Made by a program: the position numbers and the translations under genes. The notes under the pieces are model-generated. The model was not told the origin of the DNA, did not search any database, and was given only the letters and a program-made list of their open reading frames with translations. Source: Pseudonocardia asaccharolytica DSM 44247 = NBRC 16224 (GTDB taxonomy: Bacteria; Actinomycetota; Actinomycetes; Mycobacteriales; Pseudonocardiaceae). Taken from it: DNA of 64,000 nt. Location: contig NZ_KE384066.1 of NCBI RefSeq assembly GCF_000423625.1, positions 31,121 through 95,120 on the forward strand, read 5' to 3'. Below are positions 51,419 through 60,284 of this stretch, piece by piece. Positions within the stretch are counted from its first letter, which is position 1. Every line of letters begins with the position of its first letter.

Positions 51419-52249
51419 TCAGCTGGGCAGCCCGCGGCGCGCGGCGTCGAGCCTGCTCGCCACGCTCCCGTCGATGACCTCGCCGCCGACCCGGACGACG
51501 AGGCCGCCGAGCAGCTGTTCGTCCAGCTCGGCCTGCAGCGAGATCGGGCGGCCGTACAGGCGGCTCAGCGACTCGGTCAGCCGCCACTCCTGTTCGGCGG
51601 TCAGCCGGATCGGGGTGCGGACGTGGGCGACGTAGCGGTCGCGGCGGGCGGCGGCCAGCTCGGAGAGCTCCTCGGCCCGCACGTCGAGGCCGAGCCCGCG
51701 CGGGGCCCGCACGCACTCCTTCATCAGCGCCGTCGTCACCGGCGAGGCCTTGTCCTCCAGCAGGCTGCGCAGCAGCTCGACGCGCCGCTCGTCCGGGGTA
51801 CTCCGATCGCTGAGCAGCCTGCTCAGCTCCGGCTCCCGGTTCAGGATCCGGCCGATGCGGAACAGCTGGTCCTCGACCTCTTCGAGGCTGCTGTTCTTCT
51901 CCGCCACCCCCAGCGTCGCCCGCCGGGCCAGCGCCTCCAGCGCCTCCAGCAGGTCACCGGGCTGTGACCAGCGCGCCGCGGCCAGGTCGGAGACGACGTC
52001 GAGGGTCAGCCTGCCGACCTTGTCCATCAGCAACCGGTCGACCAGTGACGTGCGCGCCGCGGCCGGTGCCGAGGCGTCCCCGAGGTGGCGGCGCAGCCGC
52101 GGCTGCCGGTCGAGCAGCCGCAGCACCGAGAACAGCTCGGCCCCCAACCGCTCGAGGTCGGCGGCCGACGAGGTGTCGATGAGGTTGTCGAGCCGGTCCG
52201 TCGCCTCCCCGAGGGAGTCCCGGCTGGCCGGCTGGAGGTAGGCGGCCAT
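51419..52249 (-). CDS. atpH: ATP synthase subunit delta
   Basis: A 276-aa delta subunit, the long actinobacterial form, that joins F1 to the peripheral stalk. It has MAAYLQPASRDSLGEATDRL at the start and late VAHVRTPIRLTAEQEWRL and LGGLVVRVGGEVIDGSVASR, the family signature. Its ATG shares a base with the atpF stop (TGATG). Normally atpA follows within a few dozen bases; here the strand below it holds the convergent zinc-ribbon gene instead. Confidence 0.95.
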   Translation of the reverse strand: MAAYLQPASRDSLGEATDRLDNLIDTSSAADLERLGAELFSVLRLLDRQPRLRRHLGDASAPAAARTSLVDRLLMDKVGRLTLDVVSDLAAARWSQPGDLLEALEALARRATLGVAEKNSSLEEVEDQLFRIGRILNREPELSRLLSDRSTPDERRVELLRSLLEDKASPVTTALMKECVRAPRGLGLDVRAEELSELAAARRDRYVAHVRTPIRLTAEQEWRLTESLSRLYGRPISLQAELDEQLLGGLVVRVGGEVIDGSVASRLDAARRGLPS

Positions 52250-52815
52250 CAGCTCGCCCCGCCCGCGGCACCTGCCTTGCGCGGTTCGCCCGGCACCTGG
52301 TCGAGGTCGGCGAGGAAGCGGTCGACGGTGGCCCTGCGCAGGCCGTCATCGGCGAGGGACTGCCCGATGATGCGTTCCGCGAGCTGCACGGCGAGCCCGC
52401 CGAGCTCCGCGCGGAGCTGGCGGGTCACCTGTTCCCGCTGCCGGGCGAGCTGTTCCTCGCCCCGCTGGCGGATCCGTTCGACCTCGGCGTCCGCGGCCAC
52501 CCGCATCTCCTCGCGGATCCGTTTCGCGTCCGCGCGGGCCTCGTCGCGGATCGTCGCGGCTTCACGGCGGGCTTCCGCGAGTGCCGAGTCGAACCGTTCC
52601 TCGGCCTGGCGGAGCCTGCGGGTGGCCTCCGTGCTCTCCGCCGCCTGCCTGCGCACCATGGCCTGCCGGTCGTTCATCGCCTTCGACAGCGGCGGCCAGA
52701 CCCAGCGCCGGAGGACGTAGAGGATGAGCAGGAACGCCAGCACCTCGATGACGATGGTGAGGTTGGGCAACAGGAAGTTGCCCCCGCCTTCCTGCTCTTG
52801 GGCCAGCACGGTCAT
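52249..52815 (-). CDS. atpF: ATP synthase subunit b
   Basis: A 188-aa peripheral-stalk subunit. It has a single membrane helix (LTIVIEVLAFLLILYVLRRW, about 20-40) followed by a long charged coiled coil rich in Glu, Arg and Ala that ends near GLRRATVDRFLADLDQVPG. It begins 27 bases after the atpE stop and overlaps atpH by one base. It is not fused to delta, unlike the mycobacterial AtpFH. Confidence 0.95.
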   Translation of the reverse strand: MTVLAQEQEGGGNFLLPNLTIVIEVLAFLLILYVLRRWVWPPLSKAMNDRQAMVRRQAAESTEATRRLRQAEERFDSALAEARREAATIRDEARADAKRIREEMRVAADAEVERIRQRGEEQLARQREQVTRQLRAELGGLAVQLAERIIGQSLADDGLRRATVDRFLADLDQVPGEPRKAGAAGGAS

Positions 52816-52842
52816 GTGATCTCCCGGCTCAGTAGTTCTGGA

Positions 52843-53115
52843 TCAGCCCAGGACGAAGACGAACATCGCCATGAAGGCCAGGTTGATGAAGTACATGGCC
52901 TCGACCAGACCGACGACCAGCAGGAAGATGCCGAAGAGGCGCCCACGGGCCTCCGGCTGCCGCGCCACCCCGGCGATGACCTGGCCACCGGCCAGACCGT
53001 CCCCGACCGCTGCGCCGATGGCACCACCGGCCAGCGCGAGACCACCGCCGATATAGGCACCGGCCGTGGTGACCGCGGTATTGATGTCCGCGGCCTGTGC
53101 GAGGACCTGCGACAT
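52843..53115 (-). CDS. atpE: ATP synthase subunit c
   Basis: A 90-aa proteolipid that forms the rotor ring. Two hydrophobic helices flank the loop ARQPEARGRL (RQPE, the polar-loop signature). The proton-carrying acid is Glu72 in GLVEAMYFINLAF. A ten-residue N-terminal extension precedes the first helix. It starts 17 bases after the atpB stop. Confidence 0.96.
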   Translation of the reverse strand: MSQVLAQAADINTAVTTAGAYIGGGLALAGGAIGAAVGDGLAGGQVIAGVARQPEARGRLFGIFLLVVGLVEAMYFINLAFMAMFVFVLG

Positions 53116-53132
53116 GGTTGTTCCCCTCGAGG

Positions 53133-53846
53133 TCAGTGCGCGTCGGATTCCTCGGCGAGCGCTTGTCCGAAATAGATGATCGTCAGAATGGTGAAGATCA
53201 CCGCCTGCAGAACGGCGATGAAGATGTCGAAGAGCTTCCAGGCCGTGAACGGCACCCAGAAGAGCCAGACCGGGAACAGCAGGATGATCAGTTGGATCAT
53301 GATGACGCCGGAGAGCACATTGCCGAAGAGCCGCAGGGAGAGCGAGATCGGCTTGGTGATCTCCTCGATGATCGCCATCGGGTTCTTGAAGTGTGCGAAG
53401 AACCGCACCGGATGTCGCTTTATCGCAGTGAACCAGACCGCGAGCATGACGACGAACGAGAGGCCGAAGGTGAGGTTCACGTCGGCGGTCGGTGGGGGAA
53501 GCCACTCCTCGCTGGGCAGAATGGCCAGCAGGTTGGAGAACAGGATCAGCAGCGCGATCGCGAACGCGAAGGGCACCACCCAGGGCGCGGTCCGGATCCC
53601 GAGGTTGTCCTCGACCTGCTGCTCGATCTGCTCCTTCGTGACCTCGAAGGCGATCTGCAGCTTGGTCGGTTTGCCGACGCTCGCGCGCCGGGCCACCCAC
53701 AGGCCGAGCCCGATCACGATCGCGCCCGCGACCAGCGTCGCGATGATCGTGTCCAGGTTCAGGGTGAAGCCGAGCAGGCTGACGGTCCAGTGCTTGCCGA
53801 TATGGATCTCACCGCCCTCGGCGGCGAGGAGGACGGCGGGGCTCAC
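53133..53846 (-). CDS. atpB: ATP synthase subunit a
   Basis: A 237-aa membrane subunit with five to six helices that provides the proton half-channels. The essential Arg lies in ITKPISLSLRLFGNVLSGVI. It also has FAFAIALLILFSNLLAILP. GTG 53846 overlaps the atpI stop (GTGA). The order atpI-B-E-F-H is the standard one for the membrane half of the operon. Confidence 0.95.
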   Translation of the reverse strand: MSPAVLLAAEGGEIHIGKHWTVSLLGFTLNLDTIIATLVAGAIVIGLGLWVARRASVGKPTKLQIAFEVTKEQIEQQVEDNLGIRTAPWVVPFAFAIALLILFSNLLAILPSEEWLPPPTADVNLTFGLSFVVMLAVWFTAIKRHPVRFFAHFKNPMAIIEEITKPISLSLRLFGNVLSGVIMIQLIILLFPVWLFWVPFTAWKLFDIFIAVLQAVIFTILTIIYFGQALAEESDAH

Positions 53847-54253
53847 GAGCGACGCAGCTCCTTGATCATGGGGACGGCAGCCGCGACGACGGCGATCGGC
53901 TGGTATATCGCGAGGCCGACCAGCACGCCGAGGCCCTCCGGGCGGAACAGCGCGGCGAACACGAGGGCGATGACGGTGGCGATGGCGAGCCGGCCCAGGG
54001 TGGCGGTCGCGAGCCTGCCCTTTGCCGCGCGGCCGTGGTCGGCGTATTTGGCTGTGGAGCGCAGGATCATCCAGGAGTTCCCGACGCCGAGTGCGAGCCC
54101 GAGAATGCCGAACAGGGCGCCGAGGCCATGTCCGATCGGGATGAGCGCCGCGAGCGCCAATAATGCCGCGATACCTGCGCCGATAACGGACATCCGGAAG
54201 ATTGCCCGGGCATTGGGCGGAATGTAGGAGGCCGTGAACATTGACCGGTTCAC
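53843..54253 (-). CDS. atpI: ATP synthase-associated protein I
   Basis: A small membrane protein of four helices (VIGAGIAALLALAALIPIGH, GALFGILGLALGVGNSWMIL, LAIATVIALVFAALFRPEGL and a last one), ending PMIKELRRS. It matches actinobacterial AtpI, a c-ring assembly chaperone. The start is uncertain: GTG 54253 (136 aa) is chosen; ATG 54241 with a GGGAG upstream, or an extended form from 54319, are alternatives. It is the first gene of the operon; the promoter should lie in 54254-54494. Confidence 0.85.
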   Translation of the reverse strand: MNRSMFTASYIPPNARAIFRMSVIGAGIAALLALAALIPIGHGLGALFGILGLALGVGNSWMILRSTAKYADHGRAAKGRLATATLGRLAIATVIALVFAALFRPEGLGVLVGLAIYQPIAVVAAAVPMIKELRRS

Positions 54254-54494
54254 TCCCGTCTGTCCGTTCTGTCGAACTTCCGCCAGAAGCGCCGTCGCAA
54301 CCAGCGTGTCGACTATCACGTGATGGTGGCCTGGCCGCGCCTGCCAGGCAAGCGGTAGATCGCCGAGGAATGTGTGGATCGCCTTGATGGGTGGCCCGGC
54401 GGCCCCGGGGAGGAGTCCCGACCTGCGTATGGACGGTTCCGCTCGCCGGGAGTTGAGTCCAACCCTCTATTGCCGTCGATCGATGGGAGGGGAC

Positions 54495-54791
54495 ATGTGC
54501 GCCGTCGACGAGAAGAAGCTGATGGAATTCGTCGGGCAGGCCCTCGGCGATCTGGGGGCGCCGGCCTCGGCGCCTCTGGTCCTGATCGGAGATCGGCTGG
54601 CCCCACTACCCGAGCCGGGGTTCGACCTCATCGCGTTCTTCGACTGCCTGCACGACATGGGCGATCCCACCGGGGCTCTCGCACACGCCCGCGAGGCGCT
54701 CGGCCCGGACGGCACCGTGCTGTTCGTCGATCCGTATGCGGGCGACGACCTCAGCGACAACCTCAACATCGTGTTCGAAGCCCGGCGGTGA
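54495..54791 (+). pseudogene. Internally deleted SAM methyltransferase remnant
   Basis: A 98-aa open frame with a good GGGAGGGG site. The first 35 residues (DEKKLMEFVGQALGDLGAPA, then LVLIGDRL) match the N-terminus of winged-helix methyltransferases. The frame then goes directly to their late region (GFDLIAFFDCLHDMGDPTGA, GPDGTVLFVDPYAGDDLSDN). About 200 residues, including the SAM-binding motif and the rest of the winged helix, are missing in frame. It can be translated but cannot be a methyltransferase. Confidence 0.8.
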
Positions 54792-54833
54792 ACCTGCCGG
54801 GAGGATGAATCGGACCGAGGGCTTCCGGGCGGC

Positions 54834-55313
54834 TCATCCGGCGGCGAGATCCTGCTCGACCCGGGCGAGCGCCGTGCGGATCGTGTCGGCGTAGCCCTCG
54901 GGCCCCACGGCCAGGTGGTGCAGTCGCTCCCGCGCCAGGCGCAGATGCTCGCGCGCCTGCGCCGGGTCGCCCAGCTTGCGGTAGTCCTCGGCCAGGTTGA
55001 GGTGCAGCGAGGGGAAGAAGCCCTGGACCTGTAGCGATGCGTGATACGCCCGTGCGCGCTCGTCGGTGTCGGCGGTGAACTCGTTGGCCGCCGCGAGCGC
55101 CCGCAGGTCCCAGGCCAGCTCGTCGGCCGGATCGGGCTGGACGTCGGCGGCGTAGTGGGCCAGGACGCATCGGTGGAAGGGGTCGCCGTCCTCGCCGCCG
55201 ATCTCGCTCCAGATGGTGTCGAACGCGGCAGCGGCCGCGGTGGCCTCCCCGGCGTGGGACTGCTCGATCGCGGTGGTGATGCGCGCCATCACCTGGTCGG
55301 GCTGTTCGCTCAT
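54834..55313 (-). CDS. TPR-like helical protein
   Basis: A 159-aa protein that is nearly all helix. It has a TPR-like repeat in ASLQVQGFFPSLHLNLAEDY and DPAQAREHLRLARERLHHLA. A conserved segment DPFHRCVLAHYAADVQPDPA precedes it. The family is a small actinobacterial tetratricopeptide type of unknown role, presumably a scaffold. ATG 55313. It stops 42 bases beyond the methyltransferase-remnant stop and converges on it. Confidence 0.7.
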   Translation of the reverse strand: MSEQPDQVMARITTAIEQSHAGEATAAAAAFDTIWSEIGGEDGDPFHRCVLAHYAADVQPDPADELAWDLRALAAANEFTADTDERARAYHASLQVQGFFPSLHLNLAEDYRKLGDPAQAREHLRLARERLHHLAVGPEGYADTIRTALARVEQDLAAG

Positions 55314-55323
55314 GGAGCGAACG

Positions 55324-56154
55324 CTACGGCTGGGCCCCGACAGAACCGGCCGGACGCTCGACGGCGGCCGGTGAACCCTGCCCTCCGGTGATCGGCATGG
55401 CGGACGCGCGCGCGAACACGTCGAGCCGGATCCCGGCGCCCTGGGGGCCGGCGCCGTGCAGGGTCCGGGCCACCACGTGTTGATACGCCCGCGCGCCCGC
55501 GCGGTTCCGTGCGATCTCGTGCACCGCGTCGGCGTGGTTGGCCTGCCCGAAGTCGCCGCGGTAGTGCAGCAGCAGCAGCCGGCCACCGGGCCGCAGCCGG
55601 CTCATCAGGCGATCGATCCCGAGCCGCAACGTCGTCGGCTCCCAGTAGTAGAGGATGTCGGAACAGACCATCAGGTCGAACGTGCCCTGCGGCATGCCGA
55701 GCGGCAGGGTGCGCCGCTCCGCCACGACCCGCGGATCGTCGGCGAGGCGACTTCGGGTGCGCTCGATCGCTGCCGCGGAGATGTCGACCGCGACGAGTTC
55801 GTCGGTGAGCTCCACCAGCCGCTCGGCGAGCTGCCCCTCCCCGCAGCCGACCTCCAGCGCTCGGGCGTAGCGGGCGTCCTCCAGCGTCTGCATGATCAGG
55901 TCGTACTTGGCCTGCTCGTAGGAGCTCCCGGCGATGCCGTACGGGTCCGGGGCGCGATAGAGCCGCTCGTGGCAGCGCCGTCCCCATCCTGGCTGCCACA
56001 ACCAGGCCCAGTCGGCCATGCGCGGCTCGAGTCCTGGGCGCACCCGGATCGCGGCGCGCGCGAGGGGGCGCAGCGGTGCGGTGCCGAACCGCAGGGCGTG
56101 GCCGACGCTGAGTCGGGCCGCCCGGCGCGCCCGAGTCGTGACGGAGGCGATCAT
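55324..56154 (-). CDS. Class I SAM methyltransferase (NodS-like)
   Basis: A 276-aa protein. Its SAM motif is RALEVGCGEGQLAERLVELT (about 95-114), with acidic VDIS after it, then LMVCSDILYYW and LRPGGRLLLLHYRGDF. The N-terminal 80 residues have the pattern of NodS-type proteins (YEQAKYDLIMQTLEDARYAR). The substrate is unknown. The start ATG 56154 leaves a 255-bp divergent interval to the exporter gene, which holds a hairpin and paired repeats. Confidence 0.88.
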   Translation of the reverse strand: MIASVTTRARRAARLSVGHALRFGTAPLRPLARAAIRVRPGLEPRMADWAWLWQPGWGRRCHERLYRAPDPYGIAGSSYEQAKYDLIMQTLEDARYARALEVGCGEGQLAERLVELTDELVAVDISAAAIERTRSRLADDPRVVAERRTLPLGMPQGTFDLMVCSDILYYWEPTTLRLGIDRLMSRLRPGGRLLLLHYRGDFGQANHADAVHEIARNRAGARAYQHVVARTLHGAGPQGAGIRLDVFARASAMPITGGQGSPAAVERPAGSVGAQP

Positions 56155-56266
56155 GGGTCCTTCCGGGATGGCGAACGAAGATGTCGATCATTCATCGGCC
56201 CCTGTCGCCGCTCCGTTAGCTGACAAAACGCCCATAACTGGTCTTTCACCCGAAAGCTACACAAGT

Positions 56267-56314
56267 CTCCGTGAGTGCGTAACAGTGTTCTAACACTGTT
56301 ACGCACTCACGGAG
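56267..56314. repeat. 48-bp hairpin with 23-bp perfect arms
   Basis: CTCCGTGAGTGCGTAACAGTGTT and its exact complement are separated by CT. It is located between divergent genes, so it cannot act as a normal terminator for either. The arm sequence has no other copy in the window. It could be a mobile or dispersed repeat like the 65-bp hairpin by gvpK. Confidence 0.85.
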
Positions 56315-56362
56315 GTGACCCACCTCACTCGATGAACCGGACGGGTGCCATGGTCACGGGAC

Positions 56363-56387
56363 GGGTAACTGCTTAGCTTGGGTAACT
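56363..56387 (+). promoter_or_regulatory. Direct repeat GGGTAACT x2 before the exporter gene
   Basis: GGGTAACT is at 56363-56370 and 56380-56387, 17 bp apart (about 1.6 helical turns). It ends 22 bases before the ATG of the MFS gene, where a promoter would lie. Possible activator or repressor sites; no adjacent regulator gene. Confidence 0.4.
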
Positions 56388-56409
56388 AAATCGACCGGCG
56401 AGAGTGGTG

Positions 56410-58140
56410 ATGCCGTCCGTGTCGTCTCCAGGCCCCGGGGCGCACTACAAGTGGATCGCGCTGTCGAACACGACGCTCGGCATGCTCATGGCCACGATCA
56501 ACTCCTCGATCGTGCTCATCGCGCTGCCCGACATCTTCCGCGGCATCGAGATCAACCCGCTCGAGCCCGCCAACACCGGCTACCTACTGTGGATGATCAT
56601 GGGTTTCCTGGTCGTCACCGCGGTGCTGGTGGTCGGCTTCGGGCGGCTCGGCGACATGTACGGCCGCGTCCGCATGTACAACCTCGGTTTCGCGATCTTC
56701 GCGGTGTCGTCGGTCCTGCTGGCGGTGACGTGGCAGACCGGTGGTCCCGCGGCGCTGTGGCTGATCGGCTGGCGCATCGTGCAGGGCATCGGCGGTGCGT
56801 TCCTGATGGCCAACTCCAACGCGATCCTCACCGACGCCTTCCCGCTCCACCAGCGTGGCCTCGCCCTGGGCATCAACTCCGTCGCGGCGATCACGGGCTC
56901 GTTCCTCGGTCTGGTCATCGGGGGTGTGCTCGGCCCGGTGAACTGGCATCTGGTGTTCCTGGTGTCCGTGCCGTTCGGGGTGTTCGGCACCGTCTGGGCG
57001 TACCGGAAGCTGCGCGACACCGGTGCGCGCACGCCCGCCCGGATGGACTGGTGGGGAAACCTCAGCTTCGCCGCCGGGCTGATCGCGGTGCTCGTCGGGA
57101 TCACCTACGGGATCCAGCCCTACGGCGGGCATGTCATGGGCTGGACCAGCCCGATGGTGCTGTGCTGCCTGATCGGCGGTGCCGCCGTCCTCGTGCTGTT
57201 CGCCGTGATCGAGACGCGGGTGCCGCACCCGCTGTTCACGCTGTCGCTGTTTCGCATCCGCAGCTTCACGCTGGGCAACGTCGCGAACCTGCTGGCCTCG
57301 CTCGGTCGCGGCGGGCTCATGTTCATCCTGATCATCTGGTTGCAGGGGATCTGGTTGCCCCGGCACGGCTACAGCTTCGAGCAGACACCGCTGTGGGCCG
57401 GCATCTACATGCTGCCGCTGACCATCGGGTTCCTCGTCGCGGCGCCGCTGTCCGGCCTGCTATCCGACCGTCGCGGCGCGCGCTGGTACACCACCGGCGG
57501 GATGATCGTCGCGGGGGGGACGTTCCTGGGGCTGCAGCTGCTGCCCGTCGACTTCGGCTACTGGACCTTCGCGGCGGTGCTGCTGATCAACGGCATCGGC
57601 ATGGGGCTGTTCGCCTCGCCGAACCGGGCGCAGATCATGAACAGCCTCCCGGCCACGGCGCGCGGGGCCGGCGCCGGGATGACCGCCACCTTCCAGAACG
57701 CCGCGATGGTGCTGTCCATCGGCATCGTCTTCAGCCTGATCATCGTCGGGCTCTCCCAGCACCTGCCCGTCGTGCTCGAGCACGGCCTGGTGCAGCACGG
57801 CGTCCCGGTGGCCGACGCGAGCCGGATCGCGCAGCTGCCGCCGGTCGGCGTGCTCTTCGCCGCGTTCCTCGGCTACAACCCGATCCAGCAGCTGCTCGGC
57901 GGCGTGCTCGGTCAGCTGCCGCCCGATCAGGCGGCCTTCCTCACCGGCCGCGGCTTCTTCCCGGAGCTGATCTCGGGCCCGTTCTCCGACGGGCTCACCG
58001 CGGCGTTCCTGTTCGCCCTCGTCGCCTGCGTCATCGCCGCCGTGGCCTCCTTCCTCGCCGACGGCCGTGGGCGCGGCGACATCCACGGCGGGCTCCCCGC
58101 GTCCGATCTGCGACGCGGATCCGTCGCGGCGACGAGGTAG
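56410..58140 (+). CDS. MFS drug/proton antiporter, DHA2 family (14 helices)
   Basis: A 576-aa exporter of the DHA2 type. SNTTLGMLMATINSSIVLIA is the first helix, GFGRLGDMYGRVRMYNLGFA the cytoplasmic motif A, and RIVQGIGGAFLMANSNAILT the region following it. There are about 14 membrane segments. It is predicted to export drugs or hydrophobic compounds with proton influx; the substrate is unknown. ATG 56410 (GTG 56404/56407 also possible). Confidence 0.92.
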   Translation: MPSVSSPGPGAHYKWIALSNTTLGMLMATINSSIVLIALPDIFRGIEINPLEPANTGYLLWMIMGFLVVTAVLVVGFGRLGDMYGRVRMYNLGFAIFAVSSVLLAVTWQTGGPAALWLIGWRIVQGIGGAFLMANSNAILTDAFPLHQRGLALGINSVAAITGSFLGLVIGGVLGPVNWHLVFLVSVPFGVFGTVWAYRKLRDTGARTPARMDWWGNLSFAAGLIAVLVGITYGIQPYGGHVMGWTSPMVLCCLIGGAAVLVLFAVIETRVPHPLFTLSLFRIRSFTLGNVANLLASLGRGGLMFILIIWLQGIWLPRHGYSFEQTPLWAGIYMLPLTIGFLVAAPLSGLLSDRRGARWYTTGGMIVAGGTFLGLQLLPVDFGYWTFAAVLLINGIGMGLFASPNRAQIMNSLPATARGAGAGMTATFQNAAMVLSIGIVFSLIIVGLSQHLPVVLEHGLVQHGVPVADASRIAQLPPVGVLFAAFLGYNPIQQLLGGVLGQLPPDQAAFLTGRGFFPELISGPFSDGLTAAFLFALVACVIAAVASFLADGRGRGDIHGGLPASDLRRGSVAATR

Positions 58141-58274
58141 CGGCTGCGCTCGACGCCACAGTGCTCAGACGGTCAACGCTGACTGTTTTGCTGTTACGGT
58201 CGCCACCGGTGCGACGTCGCCGGCAGATACCGATGCGGCGCCGTCTCGACAGGCGACGGAATAGGGAGTCGGAC

Positions 58275-59426
58275 GTGCGAGATGCAGTGATCGTGGAAGC
58301 GGTACGGACCCCGATCGGGAGGCGCAACGGCGGGCTGTCGGGGATCCATCCGGCGGACCTGTCGGCGCATGTGCTGAACGCGCTGGCCCAACGATCGGGG
58401 ATCGACCCGGCGATGGTCGACGACGTGATCTGGGGTTGTGTCACGCAGATCGGCGAGCAGACCTTCGACATCGGTCGCACCGCGGTGCTGACGGCCGGCT
58501 GGCCGGACACCGTTCCCGGGGTGACGGTGGACCGGCAGTGCGGCTCGTCGCAGCAGTCGGTGCACTTCGCCGCGGCCGGGTTGGTCGCCGGGCAGTACGA
58601 CCTGGTCGTGGCCGGTGGCGTCGAGTCGATGTCGCGGGTTCCGATGGGCTCGTCCATCGGTGAGCAGAGCCCGCTCGGGGAGGGTTTCCTCGCCCGCTAC
58701 GACGGGGTGTTCCCGAACCAGGGCCCGGGCGCGGAGATGGTCGTGCAGCGGTGGGGTCTCTCCCGCACCCAGCTCGACGAGTTCTCCCTCGCCAGCCACG
58801 AGAAGGCCGCCGTGGCGCAGGACGAGGGCCGCTTCGACGCGCAGATCGCGCCGGTGACGCTGCCGGACGGCACCCTGGTCGCCAAGGACGAGGGCATCCG
58901 GCGCGGCGGCACGCTGGAGTCGATGGCCGGGCTGAAGACGGTGTTCAAGCCCGAGGGCGGGACGATCACGGCCGGGAACTCCTCGCAGATCTCCGATGGC
59001 TCGGCGGCGCTGCTGATGACCACCAGCGAGAAGGCCGCGCAGCTCGGGCTGCGACCGATCGCGCGGGTGCACACCGCGGTGCTGGCCGCGGCGGACCCGG
59101 TCATCATGCTGACCGCTCCGATCCCGGCCACCCAGAAAGCCCTGACCCGCTCCGGGCTGAAGCTGGAGGAGATCGGGGCATTCGAGGTCAACGAGGCGTT
59201 CGCCCCCGTACCGCTGGCCTGGCTGGCCGATATCGGCGCCGACCCGAAGGCACTCAACCCGAACGGCGGGGCGATCGCGCTCGGGCATCCGCTGGGTGGC
59301 TCGGGGGCGCGGCTGGCGACGACCCTCGTCCACCACATGCGTGACAACGGCATCCGCTACGGCCTGCAGACCATGTGCGAGGGCGGCGGCCAGGCCAACG
59401 CCACCATCTTCGAGCTCATGCACTGA
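58275..59426 (+). CDS. Thiolase (acetyl-CoA C-acyltransferase)
   Basis: A 383-aa thiolase. The acyl-accepting Cys89 is in VDRQCGSSQQSVHFAA, the oxyanion motif in NEAFAPVPLAWL, GHPLGGSGAR near the end, and a late Cys in MCEGGGQANATI. All four catalytic elements are there. It probably cleaves 3-ketoacyl-CoA, as the first gene of a beta-oxidation-type run with an SDR and an acyl-CoA dehydrogenase. The GTG 58275 start is chosen because MRDAVIVEAVRTP is the typical N-terminus. Confidence 0.94.
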   Translation: MRDAVIVEAVRTPIGRRNGGLSGIHPADLSAHVLNALAQRSGIDPAMVDDVIWGCVTQIGEQTFDIGRTAVLTAGWPDTVPGVTVDRQCGSSQQSVHFAAAGLVAGQYDLVVAGGVESMSRVPMGSSIGEQSPLGEGFLARYDGVFPNQGPGAEMVVQRWGLSRTQLDEFSLASHEKAAVAQDEGRFDAQIAPVTLPDGTLVAKDEGIRRGGTLESMAGLKTVFKPEGGTITAGNSSQISDGSAALLMTTSEKAAQLGLRPIARVHTAVLAAADPVIMLTAPIPATQKALTRSGLKLEEIGAFEVNEAFAPVPLAWLADIGADPKALNPNGGAIALGHPLGGSGARLATTLVHHMRDNGIRYGLQTMCEGGGQANATIFELMH

Positions 59427-59497
59427 CGCGCTCGTGAGCGGCGCGCCGCGCCGGAGCGCGACGTGCCGCTCTCGGGCCTGGTGAAGGAGGCATCACC

Positions 59498-60259
59498 TTG
59501 GACATCAACGGTTCAGTCGCCCTGGTCACCGGCGGAGCCTCGGGGCTCGGCCTGGCCACCACCGAGAAGCTGCTCGACGCCGGGGCGAGCGTCGTCATCC
59601 TCGACCTGCCGGGCTCGCCGGGCGCGCAGGTCTCCGAGAAGCTGGGGGACCGGGTCCGGTTCTCGCCCGGCGACGTCACCGACGACGCCGGCGTGACGGC
59701 GGCCTTGGACGTGGCCGCCGAGCTGGGCACCCTGCGGGTCGCGGTGAACTGCGCCGGGACCGGCAACGCGATCAAGACCCTGGGCAAGCACGGCCCGTTC
59801 CCGCTCGCGGAATTCACGAAGATCATCAACATCAACCTGGTCGGCACGTTCAACGTGATCCGGCTGGCGGCCGAGCGGATCGCGCAGGCCGGTCCGATCG
59901 AGGGTGAGCGCGGCGTCATCGTCAACACTGCCTCGGTGGCGGCGTTCGACGGCCAGATCGGGCAGGCGGCGTATTCGGCGTCGAAGGGTGGCGTGGTCGG
60001 GATGACGCTGCCGATCGCGCGCGACCTGGCCGGCGCCATGATCCGCGTGGTCACCATCGCGCCGGGGCTGTTCGACACCCCGCTGCTGGCCGGCCTGCCC
60101 GCGGAGGCCAAGGAGTCGCTGGGCAAGCAGGTCCCGCATCCGGCGCGGCTGGGCGATCCGTCGGAGTACGGTGCGCTGGCCGCGCACATCGTTGCCAACC
60201 CCATGCTCAACGGCGAGGTGATCCGGCTCGACGGCGCGATCCGGATGGCCCCCCGATGA
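59498..60259 (+). CDS. SDR, 3-hydroxyacyl-CoA dehydrogenase type 2-like
   Basis: A 253-aa SDR similar to HSD17B10-type 3-hydroxyacyl-CoA dehydrogenases. It has TGGASGLGLATTEKLLDAGA, Asp36 (NAD preference), NCAGTGNAIKTLGKHG, Ser146, Tyr159 and Lys163 (AYSASKGG). It would oxidise 3-hydroxyacyl-CoA. The start codon is TTG at 59498, chosen because GAAGGAGG lies 7 nt upstream and no nearer ATG exists. It sits between a thiolase and an acyl-CoA dehydrogenase. Confidence 0.9.
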   Translation: MDINGSVALVTGGASGLGLATTEKLLDAGASVVILDLPGSPGAQVSEKLGDRVRFSPGDVTDDAGVTAALDVAAELGTLRVAVNCAGTGNAIKTLGKHGPFPLAEFTKIININLVGTFNVIRLAAERIAQAGPIEGERGVIVNTASVAAFDGQIGQAAYSASKGGVVGMTLPIARDLAGAMIRVVTIAPGLFDTPLLAGLPAEAKESLGKQVPHPARLGDPSEYGALAAHIVANPMLNGEVIRLDGAIRMAPR

Positions 60260-60284
60260 ACCAGACCCCGTAGCGGAGCCGACC

